A stretch of 64,000 nucleotides of DNA from assembly GCF_964199755.1 (NCBI RefSeq), contig NC_133897.1:70674661-70738660 (forward strand), written 5' to 3'. The notes beneath the pieces were generated by a model, which was not told the origin of the DNA, did no database searches, and saw only the letters and a list, made by a program, of their open reading frames with translations. This DNA is from Larus michahellis (Eukaryota > Chordata > Aves > Charadriiformes > Laridae). Made by a program: the position numbers and the translations under genes. Positions 12,650 through 22,804 of the stretch are shown here, piece after piece. Each line of letters begins with the position of its first letter. Within the stretch, counting starts at the first letter, position 1.

Positions 12650-12816
12650 CTGTCACTTGGGGGATCATCATCTGTCTGAGTATTTTTTTGTGAATTGCGT
12701 TTTCGCACTTTTGGAAAAACATTCTTTCTTACAAACTGCCGATCATGTGGTTTCAAATCTTCTGCTGACACAATATCTTCAATATCTTCAAGCACTGAAT
12801 CACAGGCAGCAGGCAT
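12650..12816 (-). CDS. CDKAL1: CDKAL1 first conserved coding exon (start codon)
   Basis: The start ATG is at 12816-12814 with A at -3. The exon encodes [56 protein letters not shown] and stops after two bases of the next Ser codon at donor CAG|GTAAAT. The DIEDIVS...[10 protein letters not shown]...PKVRKRN...PPSDS pattern is the known CDKAL1 N-terminus. This segment is an acidic and basic linker before the catalytic domains and has no catalytic residue. Exon extends upstream as 5'UTR to an acceptor at either 12838 (CCAG) or 12827 (TAAG); see the finding on tandem acceptors. No other methylthiotransferase such as CDK5RAP1 has this N-terminus. Confidence 0.96.
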
Positions 12817-12838
12817 CTTCAAGAAGCCTTAGAGAAGA
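12817..12838 (-). promoter_or_regulatory. CDKAL1: CDKAL1 5'UTR part of the start-codon exon, with two possible acceptors
   Basis: Reading on the minus strand, a pyrimidine-rich stretch leads to CATACCAG and then, 11 nt later, TCTTCTCTAAG. Either AG could be the acceptor. The upstream one (exon start 12838) is the first AG after a likely branch region and has the better CAG. The downstream one (exon start 12827) is preceded by a good pyrimidine run. The choice changes whether the exon-1 ATG is a uORF or an N-terminal extension. Confidence 0.5.
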
Positions 12839-15780
12839 CTGGTATGAGCAAGCATTTGAATACAAAAGCAAGGCCTAGTATCTACTGCGTATGTTCTCAT
12901 AAAGTCAGATATATTTCTACATATACCTGCAACATATCATACATCTGAGGGATATTGAGCACAGAAAAACAATCAACTATCCAGAGATATTTCCTGATGC
13001 CCTCTTCCCCCAAGATCCCTCAAACACAGGCAGGGAGAAAGACACAAACGATAGTTTTGTGGTGTTTTTTTAATAATCTGTACCTTGTCATCTTCTAATT
13101 CAAAAACCCTGCAGCACCTCTGACGTGACATATCCAAGATCCAAGTGTTCTTAATCATGTCAGGCATCATAATGAAATAATGAGTTCATGTTATGTGATA
13201 GATATGCTTCCACTCACATCACAGAAGAAGAATGAAAGATACAGCATTCAAGTGCCTGCTTCAGAGGCTGTTCTAGCTCTTTTATTTGTGTGTTGAAAAC
13301 AGGTGCACAGTAGTACAATATGTCTTCATAGTTCTTTTGAAAACAAATCAAACTATTCCTAGAATTCCTGATCCTACAGGCTTTTCATTTGAATTACTTC
13401 ATTCATCAGACAGCAAAGTAAGAATTCCTGTCCTCAGGTACACGATGTTAAACAACTGTACCTAGCTAACACAAAATAGCTAGAGTATCATTTGGCTTAA
13501 ATAATATATTAGAAGATCATTAAAAGCTAGTTATATTTTCCACAAGAAAGTAAATATATATCTCCCAGCAGATCTCAAGATTATTTGCTAAAGGAGCCTA
13601 TAAAGCAAAAGGAATACCATTAATTACACACCTCACACCGTGCTGCGTGTAATCCTTAATCAGAATAAAGTCTGATTTACCATTGGAAATTTGGGTTTAT
13701 ATATGTCTCAACAGTTTACTAAGGCAATCACATAAGGGCATTTCACAGAGTTTACAGGGAAAATACAAAATGTTCCTAACTCCCAGTGAAGAACAAAACA
13801 AACTAGGCTTTAATTTCTTTAAAACCAGATTTCAGGAACAGAAAATTCAGGCTACTGGCGTACAAAATACTTTCAGATGTTGCAGTTGAATTATTCAAGA
13901 ACATAAGAAGTTAAACACCTGTGCATTTTCCCAGTATGAGTGCTTCAGTCAATCTTGCAAAATAGTCTTTGAAATAAAACTTAATATAACCTGAACAATT
14001 ACACATCTGCATTTAACTTAAAAAGGAATACAAATGATGTCACAGAAAAGATGCACTTGACAAAAATGCTTAAGCATTTAGCATTCTTCTAGCTCAAAAA
14101 TCCCAGGATCTATAAAAAAATGCAGCAGAGGATCAACAAAAATAAAAAGCTGTGAAAAGTCTAGCAATAAAAAAATATTGGTAGGGAAGTTACATACCTT
14201 ACAATACTTTATACCACTAACAGTATGTATAAATAGCTGAAGTTATCAACTCAATACAGGGAAGGAAAAAAAAGGTTTTGACTTGTTTTTTCTCCCTTCC
14301 AGAAAAATATCTGACATAATGGAGCAGCTGGCAAACCAAATAAGCTTAGTTTATTTCAGTGGCCCACAAAAGAAAGAATACAGCCAAATAAAGTTCATAC
14401 CTTTTTAAGCTTGGTCTAAATCCTCTTGGATAATAATCCTGGGGAAAAAAGAAAAAAAAAGATATAGCATGAACAAGCATAACTAAAAGACAGAAAACCA
14501 TGAGTTCATGTTATTGTCCAACAAGCATTCATCTTTCATCTGCGGAAATCTGTTTCTTGCTCAGTTTGACCTCGTTAAGACTAGTTACACGTGCTGACTG
14601 GCTGACAGGGTGGAACAGTAGCCACACTTTCCCTGTCCTTCCCTAAGCAGAAGTATCTTTTTGTCCTTCTTTTACATTAGACTTTGACAAAAAAAGACTC
14701 TGTATTTAAATTATTTCAGTCTTCTCCTCCTCCAGATTTCTATCTTCAATTACGAGTTTAAAATTGTGAATGAAAAACAGGAAAAAGACTGACTGACAAG
14801 GAGAATACAATTTCATAAGTTTAATTTCCTTCAAGAGTGTGATTAACAGTAAATTTTAGCTAAAGACAGTATTTTTTTATTATTATTATTACAAACACTT
14901 GTCAAGTCTTTTTTAGAACAGATTATTTGACATCTGCACTGGTTCCATATGCAAGCATGAGATCTCTTCTTCACAAGCAAATAAATATAGATTTCTGCAG
15001 TTACTCTGACAGATTGACTGAAACAAGAGGCGATAATAAAACTAGAAGCTAATGTGTTCTTCTTATACTGTGAAGTTGTATCTACAGAATTTACATTTCT
15101 CTTTTAAAAAATGAATGTTAATAAATAAAAGCCCATAAAAGCGTTTTTAGTGTCTTGACACAAACAGAACTTCCCTCGACCCTGGTCTATTTCAGTCATC
15201 CCTCCTTGATCTTCTTACATATACCAACAAAGTACTTCTTTCCACAGAGAAAACTTCCATCCAGGTGGAAGCGGACTGCTCTTTCCTCCATTTACCAACA
15301 GGTGTCTCCGGTAAAGCCCCGGCCTTTTATCCCCAGGCTTGCACAGAGCAGAAGAAAATTAGCGTTAATATAAAATAAGACCGACCCACCGCGGCCCACT
15401 TCAGAGCTCCCAGGGCAACCTTTTTCCGTGCCCGCGGGCAAGCGGCAACCGGGCCGCCGGCCTGACCCGGCCTGCAGCAAAGAGGCCCCGGAGCCCGGCT
15501 GCGGCTCGGCCCCCTCGCCCACACCGGGCTCCCATCCCGCTGAGGGCACAGGGGTTGATGGCAATCCAGCCGCCAAAACCTCTGGAGGCTCCCGCCAGAG
15601 GGGCCATCCCCCTCCCCCGCCTTTAACGCTGAGCCCAGGGGAGGCCCCGCAGGGGACGGGAGCGTCGCGGAGGCGGGACACCGGCAGAGCCGAGCTGGGG
15701 AGAGGGAGATGACTCGGCCGTTATCACCATAACCAGCGGGAAAGGGGGAGGAGGGCTCACCGGCGAGCCCCGTCACTCAC
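12839..15780 (-). other. CDKAL1: CDKAL1 intron 1
   Basis: The intron runs from donor GTGAGTGACG at 15780 to the acceptor of the start-codon exon, about 2.9 kb. It is AT-rich. I see no repeat family I recognise, no further exon and no other supported feature. Confidence 0.75.
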
Positions 15781-15900
15781 CGCCACCTCTGCTGGGCTCC
15801 GCCATCACGCCCGCCTCGCCCCGCCCCAAGCCCCACCGCGCGCGCAACAGCGCCGCGACGGCGGCCGGCAGCGGCCAAACTCCTCCACGGGGCTCAGCGG
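15781..15900 (-). other. CDKAL1: CDKAL1 exon 1 (5'UTR; 3' end certain, TSS estimated)
   Basis: The exon's 3' end is fixed by a strong donor GCG|GTGAGT at 15781/15780, about 2.9 kb upstream of the start-codon exon. It contains an ATG at 15805-15803 reading M-A-E-P-S-R-G-G before the splice. The TSS cannot be set from sequence; 15900 is a guess inside the GC-box cluster. In human CDKAL1 the first exon is non-coding, which is why this is called UTR here. Confidence 0.6.
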
Positions 15901-16003
15901 CGCAGCCCCGCCAGAGCCGGGGCGGAGCGGAGCGGAGCGGTGGCAGCGGGGCGGTCCGGACCTGACGGGTCCCGCCGCGAGAGCGCCGGGACGCTCGAGA
16001 GCC

Positions 16004-16067
16004 ATGGCTGGCTGGCCCTCCCTCCTCCTCCTCCTCCTCCTCCTCCTCCTTTCTCCGGTGGACTGCC
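16004..16067 (+). ncRNA. Candidate first exon of a divergent transcript with a signal-peptide-like ORF
   Basis: The ATG at 16004 sits in an ideal start context (GAGCCATGG). It is followed by A-G-W-P-S, ten Leu, then S-P-V-D-C. The sequence resembles a signal peptide: short N-region, long hydrophobic core, small residues. A possible donor GTACGT follows at 16068. The Leu run is encoded by a CTC triplet repeat that could have arisen by slippage, so the peptide could be accidental. I do not recognise the protein. The upstream limit (TSS) is unknown; only the ORF part is listed. Confidence 0.35.
16021..16051. repeat. (CTC)n triplet repeat
   Basis: Ten CTC/CTT units encode the poly-Leu run on the plus strand and poly-Glu on the minus strand. 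It is a simple-sequence repeat in the CpG island. Confidence 0.85.
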
Positions 16068-16460
16068 GTACGTGGGGGGAAGAGCAGAGCTGAGGCCTGT
16101 CCGGAGCTGGGGGCGGCGGCCGTTAGGGCCGTTGGAGCCCCTAACGGCTCCTCGCGCGCTAGGCCGTCCCGGCCCTCAGTGGGGAAGTGGGAGAGAAACG
16201 GGGAGCGGCGTCGCTTCCACCGCTTCGGGAAAAAAAAATGGGGCGACCCTGCCTTCGTCCCCTGGAAGCCGTTAGGGGCCGGCTCTCGGGTTTTGCGGGG
16301 GAGGGCCCCCGCTGCCGGCCGCGGGGCCCAGAGCAGCGGGCGGGAGGTCGCCCGGCACCTTCTCTTCGGACGGCGGCGGTTGAAAACGGCTGCGGGCTCC
16401 CCGCCCTCAGCAATAAGAGGCTGCCCATTAGAGCCCTGCTGCTTTGCCCCTGAGCCCTCG

Positions 16461-17741
16461 GGTCGCTTTTTGAGGCCGTGGCTGTAAGGAGCTGGGATCC
16501 GCAACGGCTTCGAGTTGCCAGGCTGGTGCTGGCGTTGTACTGGAAACATCAGATATTGTGAGACTGAAGGTGAATTCGTTGAGTTGAAAGTGGGATTTCC
16601 TCCATCAGTGGCTGTGACCAGTGCGGGGGAGCCTGCTGAGCACCAAGGCCACATGTCCTCTGCTCAAGTTTCCCCAGATGCCTGGAGACTCACCTTTATT
16701 TTAATTGAAAATTAAGTCCAGGAATATGTGTCCGGTTAAAACAGTTGGATTCATATGTATCTGAAACAAATGACGAGCTATTTATTCCTGTTGTGGCCAC
16801 AACACTTTTTTTTTTTTAATCAGTAATTTCCTCAAAATGCTAGTAGCAACTTTTCTGTTTACTCTGGAAGTCATTGGTCAAAATATTTAATATTAGATGA
16901 CTGAAGTTTCTGGCATTGCTTTTCCTCCGATGGAGGGCTAGTACCAACTTTTCAGATTAAGATTTAGACATTAGTCTGGGTGTTTAAACTTGGATGGCTA
17001 AAGCTAGGGCTCTAAGCAGACAGATTAAGTGTATAGTTTCCTTGTTGATCAAAGTGTTATAGAGGGTGAGCATAATATTATTGCATTGTTTTTAATATAC
17101 ACAACTAACCTAAAAAGGTTATTTATATTGCATCTTTAAAATATTTTTTTTTTATTTTGGGGCAGCCTGCTTTGTAATATAAAATTCACCATGTCTTGTA
17201 ATTGGATTTCAACCATTAAGTTACTCTCTTTAGAAGGAGCCTTTGGAATCCTTATTTTATTCTCCAGATAGCAGATTATAGTCTCCCTTGAACTGGAGGG
17301 AAAGCGAATGAAAGCCCTGAGTGTATTCTGTAATAGGCCTATTGGTCTGCTAGCAGATAAAACCTGGTAACTTCTACCTATGAATATCGCTTCCCCTCCC
17401 TCTCCTGTTTCTTAAAAACTGGTGCTTATTTTATGTCACACTTATCTGACAGTGTTCACTGGCAAAAAAAAGGATAACAATGAGAACAAAGTAACAGGAG
17501 AGATTTGAAGAGGAAAATTGGGACAGAAAGAAACAAGCACTTCATTTAGATCGGTCTTAAAGAACAAATTATTCTAGGCAGGACTAAGCACTATTAATAT
17601 CACTCTGGCCTCATGATAGAATCACTGTTACAGCTTAAGATACGTTTGCCTTTGTGATTTGTCTTTGTTTAAGCACACAAGTACTTTTCAGAGATACTCT
17701 CAGTGGGACAGTGAGTGGTGCATAATCCATTTTTTTTGCAG
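16461..17741. other. No supported gene between the CpG island and the candidate exon
   Basis: The DNA turns AT-rich after 16.7 kb. I see no recognisable repeat or coding exon. If the divergent transcript is real this is its first intron. Confidence 0.6.
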
Positions 17742-17835
17742 CATTTTTATCCCAGAAGAAAATGGAGGAAAACATCTTAAAATCAGTAGTCACATTAATC
17801 TGTTTTAGACATCTTCCTTCAGTAGTGCTTAGTGT
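17742..17835 (+). ncRNA. Candidate second exon of the divergent transcript
   Basis: A strong acceptor (CCATTTTTTTTGCAG) precedes 17742 and a perfect GTAAGT donor follows at 17836. The 94-nt interval is open in the frame inherited from the 16004 ORF (C|CA, phase 1): P-FLSQKKMEENILKSVVTL-ICFRHLPSVVLS. The downstream interval looks like a real intron: 83 bp, with GTAAGT, a TTCTAAC branch-like site and CTTCCCTTTTCTTTTCAG. I know of no family with this peptide. A long non-coding RNA is as likely as a coding mRNA. Confidence 0.4.
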
Positions 17836-17918
17836 GTAAGTAATGACATATATATTACCAATCAGTATTCTAACTGCTTCCTGATAAGTTTAGTGATTCT
17901 CTTCCCTTTTCTTTTCAG

Positions 17919-18885
17919 TTTCCCGAATTCTGTTTTCTAAGTATTTCACATGCAGTCCTTGAATTAAACTTCTCTGTTCTGAGAGCACTTGCACTGCACT
18001 ACACCACAGTTATCTTGACTAGCCAAGTGTTACCTCTCTGGTTAAAAAAAACTGGGCAGACATCAGTGCTGGTTTATGGTTGACTAAAAAAGCGAAGCAC
18101 AGCTAGCCGGCTAGACATATCCAAAAATCTCCAGATGGCCATGATTGATAAACCACTACTTGCTAAGGGGAGGCGGTGAGCTCCAAGAGTAGCTCCCAGG
18201 CAGGAATAACCCATGAGTCCCATACCTGATGACATAAATAGGCCACGCTGATCAGTTTCAGCATGATCCGGCAGAGTCCTTACTTTGTCCCACTGCCAAG
18301 AATTCATAGTATCAAGCAGCCCTTGTGCCAGCACAGTCCTGTTCAGTTCTAGGATGTAGCCACACCACAGAAGGCACCCTTTCAGTGCTTTTGGAGCTCA
18401 TAAATCTAAATAGCTTTGTAGCATATTCGTAATAACAAACGAAGCTGCACTCAGACTACTGGTAGTGCAGCATGTAGCAAAGGAAGCAGATGATTCCCTA
18501 CCACCTCCTGACTGCAGGAAGACAGCTTATCTATACCTACCTGGGAAAACTGCGTTTTAAGAGATAGTGGCTGGCAGTACAACTCGCACTACCAGCCTTT
18601 TATAGACTGGCAATATACACGTCCCAGTTCCTTGAATGTCCAAAGAACAGCTTTAGAATACATCCTTTTTAAGTTGCCTGCATACTGTACTTCAGGAGTG
18701 CTCAAAGACACCAGTCTCAGGCTGGGTCACCATGTTAAGTCATTAAAGGTTTTGTAGGAGTAGGTAGTTGGAAAATACAGATAGATATCTATGTTAGATG
18801 TGACACTTTCTCCCTGTCAAGTTTTAGAGAGGAAAAAGTTGATATAGAAACTCCCAAATTAATAAAGGCAAAGCGTTCTGCTGGT
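17919..18885 (+). ncRNA. Candidate terminal exon of the divergent transcript
   Basis: The exon starts after the strong acceptor at 17918. The ORF adds V-F-P-N-S-V-F and stops at TAA (17938-17940), giving 59 codons in all. The first AATAAA downstream is at 18861-18866, with another at 19437-19442; the end given assumes the first. On the opposite strand an 86-codon ORF (18074-18334) has no recognisable feature. Confidence 0.3.
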
Positions 18886-20519
18886 CTTTACTTAGCTGTA
18901 GGGTAATATGCAGGCAGATCTTGCTTCAGCAAGAAAAGTAAAATGGGGAGATGAATTCTATTTGTTTATGCTTTTGTTAATATCACTCCATTGATTTTGC
19001 TCTACACGCTTTTTGTTCACTTGATCTTGAGAATTGTTGGCATTGGAGCACCAATGGCATTATGCATTAACTGTGTTACAGAAAAAAAAGGCATATACTA
19101 CTAAATTTGGTGCTTATAAACATGTAGCAATATCTCATGCTACAAAAAGTAACTTACATATCTTTCATAATTTCTTTCTACAACAAAAATGTCCATCATG
19201 CTAGTGATGTAGTTTACTCTTTCAGATGTAAGTCAAAAAGAATGGAAAGTGATGGTGTCTGTCATTTGTAAGTGGACGAGTTCTCACTGTAGGTTGAAGG
19301 GCAGGAACCCCCCTGTTTTTCAGTTCCCATAAGTAAAGGAGCATGTAGTTGCTTGTCGCTCAGGCCAGTTTTGACAGATTTCTCAGAATCCTTTTCCATC
19401 TGCTGGCAGCCAAGGAAGGCAGCACATATGGGCCCCAATAAAACCTCCCTGAAACTAGTATTTGTATGCTGAATAATGCTGAACCACACTGTACTAGCTC
19501 AGGGGAGCAGAATTAAGTATTTTAACTGACTGGGTATTTTCCTCCTACAACGCAGCACACCCAAAGTTTACAAAGCAGATACAGAAAGCAGAAGGAAGAG
19601 GACAGAAAATGACATGAAACCTGCCAATCAGTAGCAGATTCTAGGGGCGAATGTAAAAGTGCTTATGGCAGCCGTAGAAGAGAGAAACTGAGAACAGGCC
19701 AGGAGGCTATGACAGATAGGAGACAGAAAGAGGACATTTATTGTCATCTCTGCTTCAAAGGGAGATCAGAGAACACAGTCCTCTAGCCCTCCTTTATTAT
19801 TTATTGGGAATATTGAAGAACAGAGGATCTTTTCTGTAATCTTCCTTTCAGTACTGCTGTGTGCAGAAGTTAGGTGCATAAACAGATAAAATAGTTGTCT
19901 TCCTGTGTGCAGGGAAGATCACAAGACACCTATCACTTGCTCAGAAGTATAACATTTAAGCAAACAACTGTATTACTGTGCTTGTATTATCCTGATAGGT
20001 TTTTTTTTAGTAATTGATTGCCGTGCATCTAGAAAGGCGCAGCACCAAAACCAGAAAGGGAGTACAAGTTTGTAAATGCATAGCTGGTTCAAGAGGCAGT
20101 TAGAGATGACTCAAGTAAGCAGAACTTCTTTTCAAAGCTATTGGGAGACTTTTGGAGAATTATCAGTAGAAAGGTTAAACAGGTCAAGAATTGCGTTCAT
20201 GTCCTTTAATCCTAGAATAGACGAATTTCCATGTTCATAATTCATACAGGGGAGAAAAAATAAAAATAAACCTGTGTTATCCCAACCTCTGGATCTCCAA
20301 CTATGTCTCTTTATGTGTGTCTCTCTTATTCTTGTTTCACTCTGGCTTAAAAGAAAAACCACTGAACTTATTGTTAGCATAATAAAAAAGTGGGATTGAA
20401 ACTTATCTGGTGTCAAGTGAGTGTGAGCACTAATAATGAAAATAGTAACAGCTAGGTTCCAAGAAGCAGCATGGTAGGCACCAAGAGTAAGAAGAATTTA
20501 AAAAGCTGTATACAAATCT
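18886..20519. other. Intergenic, nothing recognised
   Basis: This lies between the candidate divergent transcript and the predicted E2F3 poly(A) site. It is AT-rich. I recognised no repeat family, RNA gene or coding exon. Confidence 0.6.
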
Positions 20520-20539
20520 AAACTCTTTAAAAAATCCTT

Positions 20540-20545
20540 TTTATT
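20540..20545 (-). terminator. E2F3: Likely E2F3 polyadenylation signal
   Basis: AATAAA on the minus strand is followed by AGGATTTTTTAAAG, T-rich downstream sequence suitable for cleavage. A second hexamer sits 25 bp upstream. Confidence 0.65.
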
Positions 20546-20981
20546 GATTCATTACCATACAAAATTTATTCAAATTACATCCATTTGAAGTGGTAAGATC
20601 ACAGCTAGAGAACAGGTCATCCTTTAATAAATCTATTTACAAAACTCACCATAAAAGCTTTTTTTGTTGTTTTTGTTTTTTTTACAGTATTTTACAGAGG
20701 GTTTTTTTTTTAAACTAGCATACAATGCAAAGCTAAATTAGATTAGTATTTTGCCCACGCACATTGGGATAAGTGTTTAATTTGTACAAAAAAAGATGGT
20801 CTGCGTTAGTCTTCATTTTCTCTTCCCCCGCAAAAGTGCCCTTTTGTCTCGCAAATCTTCATGCTCACACAACTTTTACTTTCCTCTTCCACAAGACAAA
20901 AACTTTAAATACTACAATTTTATTTACAGATCCACATCTAAAAAAACTCTTAAAAAATTACAAACCAGCTAGAAAATATTC

Positions 20982-20989
20982 TGGCAGTG
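20982..20989 (-). promoter_or_regulatory. E2F3: miR-34-type seed match in E2F3 3'UTR
   Basis: The minus strand reads CACTGCCA, an 8-mer match to the miR-34 seed. E2F3 is an established miR-34a target in mammals. Function in this species is inferred. Confidence 0.55.
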
Positions 20990-21112
20990 TTTACAAATTA
21001 ATTCTATTGTACAAAACTGCTAGATAACTAAAGTGTGAGTTGAGAACATATATCAACTTAAATACAACTGCTGAATGATCTATGCACACATTTGTACATA
21101 TAAACACACACT

Positions 21113-21120
21113 TAACACTG
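21113..21120 (-). promoter_or_regulatory. E2F3: miR-141/200a-type seed match in E2F3 3'UTR
   Basis: The minus strand reads CAGTGTTA, an 8-mer match to the miR-141/200a seed. E2F3 is a reported target of this family in mammals. Confidence 0.5.
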
Positions 21121-21234
21121 TTTAACAGTTCTTTATGTGTTGCCCTTTATACATGTTATATTCCAAAACTCACACAGTCATACAGTGTTCTTATTAGTAC
21201 TGTGACTTCTTGCCTTTTCGTGTGTGAGCTTTCA

Positions 21235-21242
21235 TAGCAGCA
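21235..21242 (-). promoter_or_regulatory. E2F3: miR-15/16/195-type seed match in E2F3 3'UTR
   Basis: The minus strand reads TGCTGCTA, an 8-mer match to the miR-15/16/195/497 seed. This family controls several G1/S genes, E2F3 among them. Confidence 0.5.
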
Positions 21243-21693
21243 ACTCAATGGTACCAGAAAACCTGCATACGTAATATTCTACTACAGTACAAATAGTACT
21301 AATTTTCTGAGTATGTCAGATAAGTACAACAGTAATGCAAACAAAAGGATTATATGGGCGTCATCTAATCAACATTACATTAATTTAGCCCAGAACATGG
21401 CAACATATTTTACACTTAAAAAAAAAAAAATTATTTAAGACTTCTTAGAATTCCTCTCACGTTCAAAAAATAAATATTGGTACTATACTATACTACCAAA
21501 GATCTTCAAAAAATAAATGCAATTCATTTGATGTGGTACTTACAGTTATGTACTTTGGAAAAAAATTAGTTCCATTTTGCTGGCGAAGAGAATTATAAAA
21601 AGCTGTAAGCAGAGGAAGCTAACCCACTGAGATAAATATGATATATTGAACAAACGAAGCTTGGCATAAGTGTTTTCCATAGAGGGAAAAACC

Positions 21694-21700
21694 CACAGTG
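21694..21700 (-). promoter_or_regulatory. E2F3: miR-128-type seed match in E2F3 3'UTR
   Basis: The minus strand reads TGCACTGTG. It contains CACTGTG, a 7-mer match for miR-128, and overlaps TGCACTG, a match for the miR-148/152 seed. Mammalian E2F3 is a reported miR-128 target. Confidence 0.4.
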
Positions 21701-22538
21701 CATCTCTAGTAGGCACTTAACACAAAGCCCCACTTAGTACCACAAAAATTTATGTACCAGTTCTAATGCACATCGGGGGCAGTAAAATTGAACTGTGCAT
21801 CTTCGTTCTAGTTTAAAAAAACAACCAACAAAAAACTACTTTCACACACACGCGCACACACAAGCATTTTTAAAAATCTGCAATTACTATGAGAAGTGGC
21901 AGAACTTCATACTTTTCAATATTTGCAATATACACTACATTTACAGTGTATTTTTTTTTTTATTAAAAGCTTTTAAGGACCTAAGTATTTGACCTCATAA
22001 TGAGACATATACACAGCTCAAAATGAGCATTATGACAGCAATTTAAACATTCCCACAAGTAGCTGAAGAACCCCATTTCACCCTTTTGCATTACTTCATA
22101 TTTATGTTCACCGCAGGTAGAACCCATGTTGTGACACCCAAAAGACATGCATTCTCGGCAGAAGGCACGGCCTGAAATACTATTATAAAATTGTTATTTA
22201 GGACTAAACCAGTTCATTGAGCCCTTCTCCGTAAAAGCCCACTGGTCACGGGAAGCAGAGACTGGGGGAGTGTGAAGACAAAACCTTTATGGTCACCTGC
22301 TTGCACTTGCGGACTTACAAGGCGCCGGAGCTCAGGGTCAAGGAGAAGGCCTTGCTGTAAAAGCCTTCACTTCTTGTTTATGGTATTTTAGGGAGTATTT
22401 ATTTAAAATATCAGCACTGTTCGAGAGCCTAGGTTATTTAATAATGCTATTTTATAGTAAGTAGGGGACAATTCAATGACGGCAGGTTTTTTGATTCCAT
22501 TAAAAACATGATTTAGATATGGACAGTGTTTAAGAGAA

Positions 22539-22804
22539 TCAGCTGTATATAAATTCATCCACCAATGAAGGAAGTTTCTCTAAATCGTAAGCATCAAAGA
22601 GGTCACTGATGCCTTCTTCATCCCCAAGACTCAGCAAATAATCTTCCTGAAGCAGAGGAGGCAGCAAATTCACAAATGGTCCTTCAAAGTTTGAGGGAAT
22701 TTGGTCCTCTGTCTGCTGGAGAAGGTTGGCTGGAGAAGCCAGTGGAGAGATTGTTGCCATATTTACTGAGCAGTCACCTTGTCCTGAGTTAGCAGAAGCC
22801 ACTT
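22539..22804 (-). CDS. E2F3: E2F3 last coding exon: transactivation and Rb pocket-binding domain
   Basis: The C-terminal exon contributes 2 + 264 nt and ends at TGA (22541-22539). It follows acceptor CCTCCTCTTACAG. After the split Glu codon G|AA it encodes [33 protein letters not shown], then the highly conserved [38 protein letters not shown] and a divergent end [15 protein letters not shown]...[14 protein letters not shown] is the motif through which E2F1-3 bind the pocket of Rb, inside the acidic transactivation domain. The [19 protein letters not shown] run separates E2F3 from E2F1 and E2F2. The ORF continuing upstream to 22907 is intron read-through. Confidence 0.97.

Larger units (their letters stand above)
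15380..16460. promoter_or_regulatory. CDKAL1: CpG-island promoter of CDKAL1, possibly bidirectional
   Basis: This is the only long CpG-dense block well inside the window. It is rich in GC boxes (for example CCCCGCCCC at 15819-15827 and GGGGCGG at 15918-15924), has a tandem GGAGC motif at about 15921-15939 and a CGCGCGCGC stretch near 15838-15846. I see no TATA box. CDKAL1 exon 1 reads out to the left. A perfect-context ATG with a signal-peptide-like ORF reads out to the right at 16004. Long overlapping ORFs on both strands, such as the 293-codon one at 15773-16654, reflect GC richness rather than coding. Confidence 0.85.
20520..22538 (-). promoter_or_regulatory. E2F3: E2F3 3' untranslated region
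   Basis: About 2 kb of AT-rich, non-repetitive sequence follows the E2F3 stop on the minus strand. Two AATAAA hexamers lie near its end (complements of 20565-20570 and 20540-20545); the second, in the context ATGAATCAATAAAAAGG, is the likely signal, putting cleavage near 20510-20530. The UTR holds 8-mer-type seed matches to microRNAs known to regulate E2F3 in mammals; these are listed separately. Shorter isoforms using other AATAAA copies (near 20918 and 21958) are possible. Confidence 0.8.

Noticed and set aside
15773..16654. 293-codon minus-strand ORF across the CpG island
   Set aside because: Its composition is the low-complexity Pro/Arg/Ala/Glu mix expected of GC-rich DNA, it runs through the CDKAL1 exon 1 donor and through a triplet repeat, and no domain is visible.
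18074..18334. 86-codon minus-strand ORF between CDKAL1 and E2F3
   Set aside because: Looks unusually protein-like in composition but I recognise no family, and there is no acceptor-donor pair or promoter on that strand. It overlaps the candidate divergent terminal exon on the other strand.
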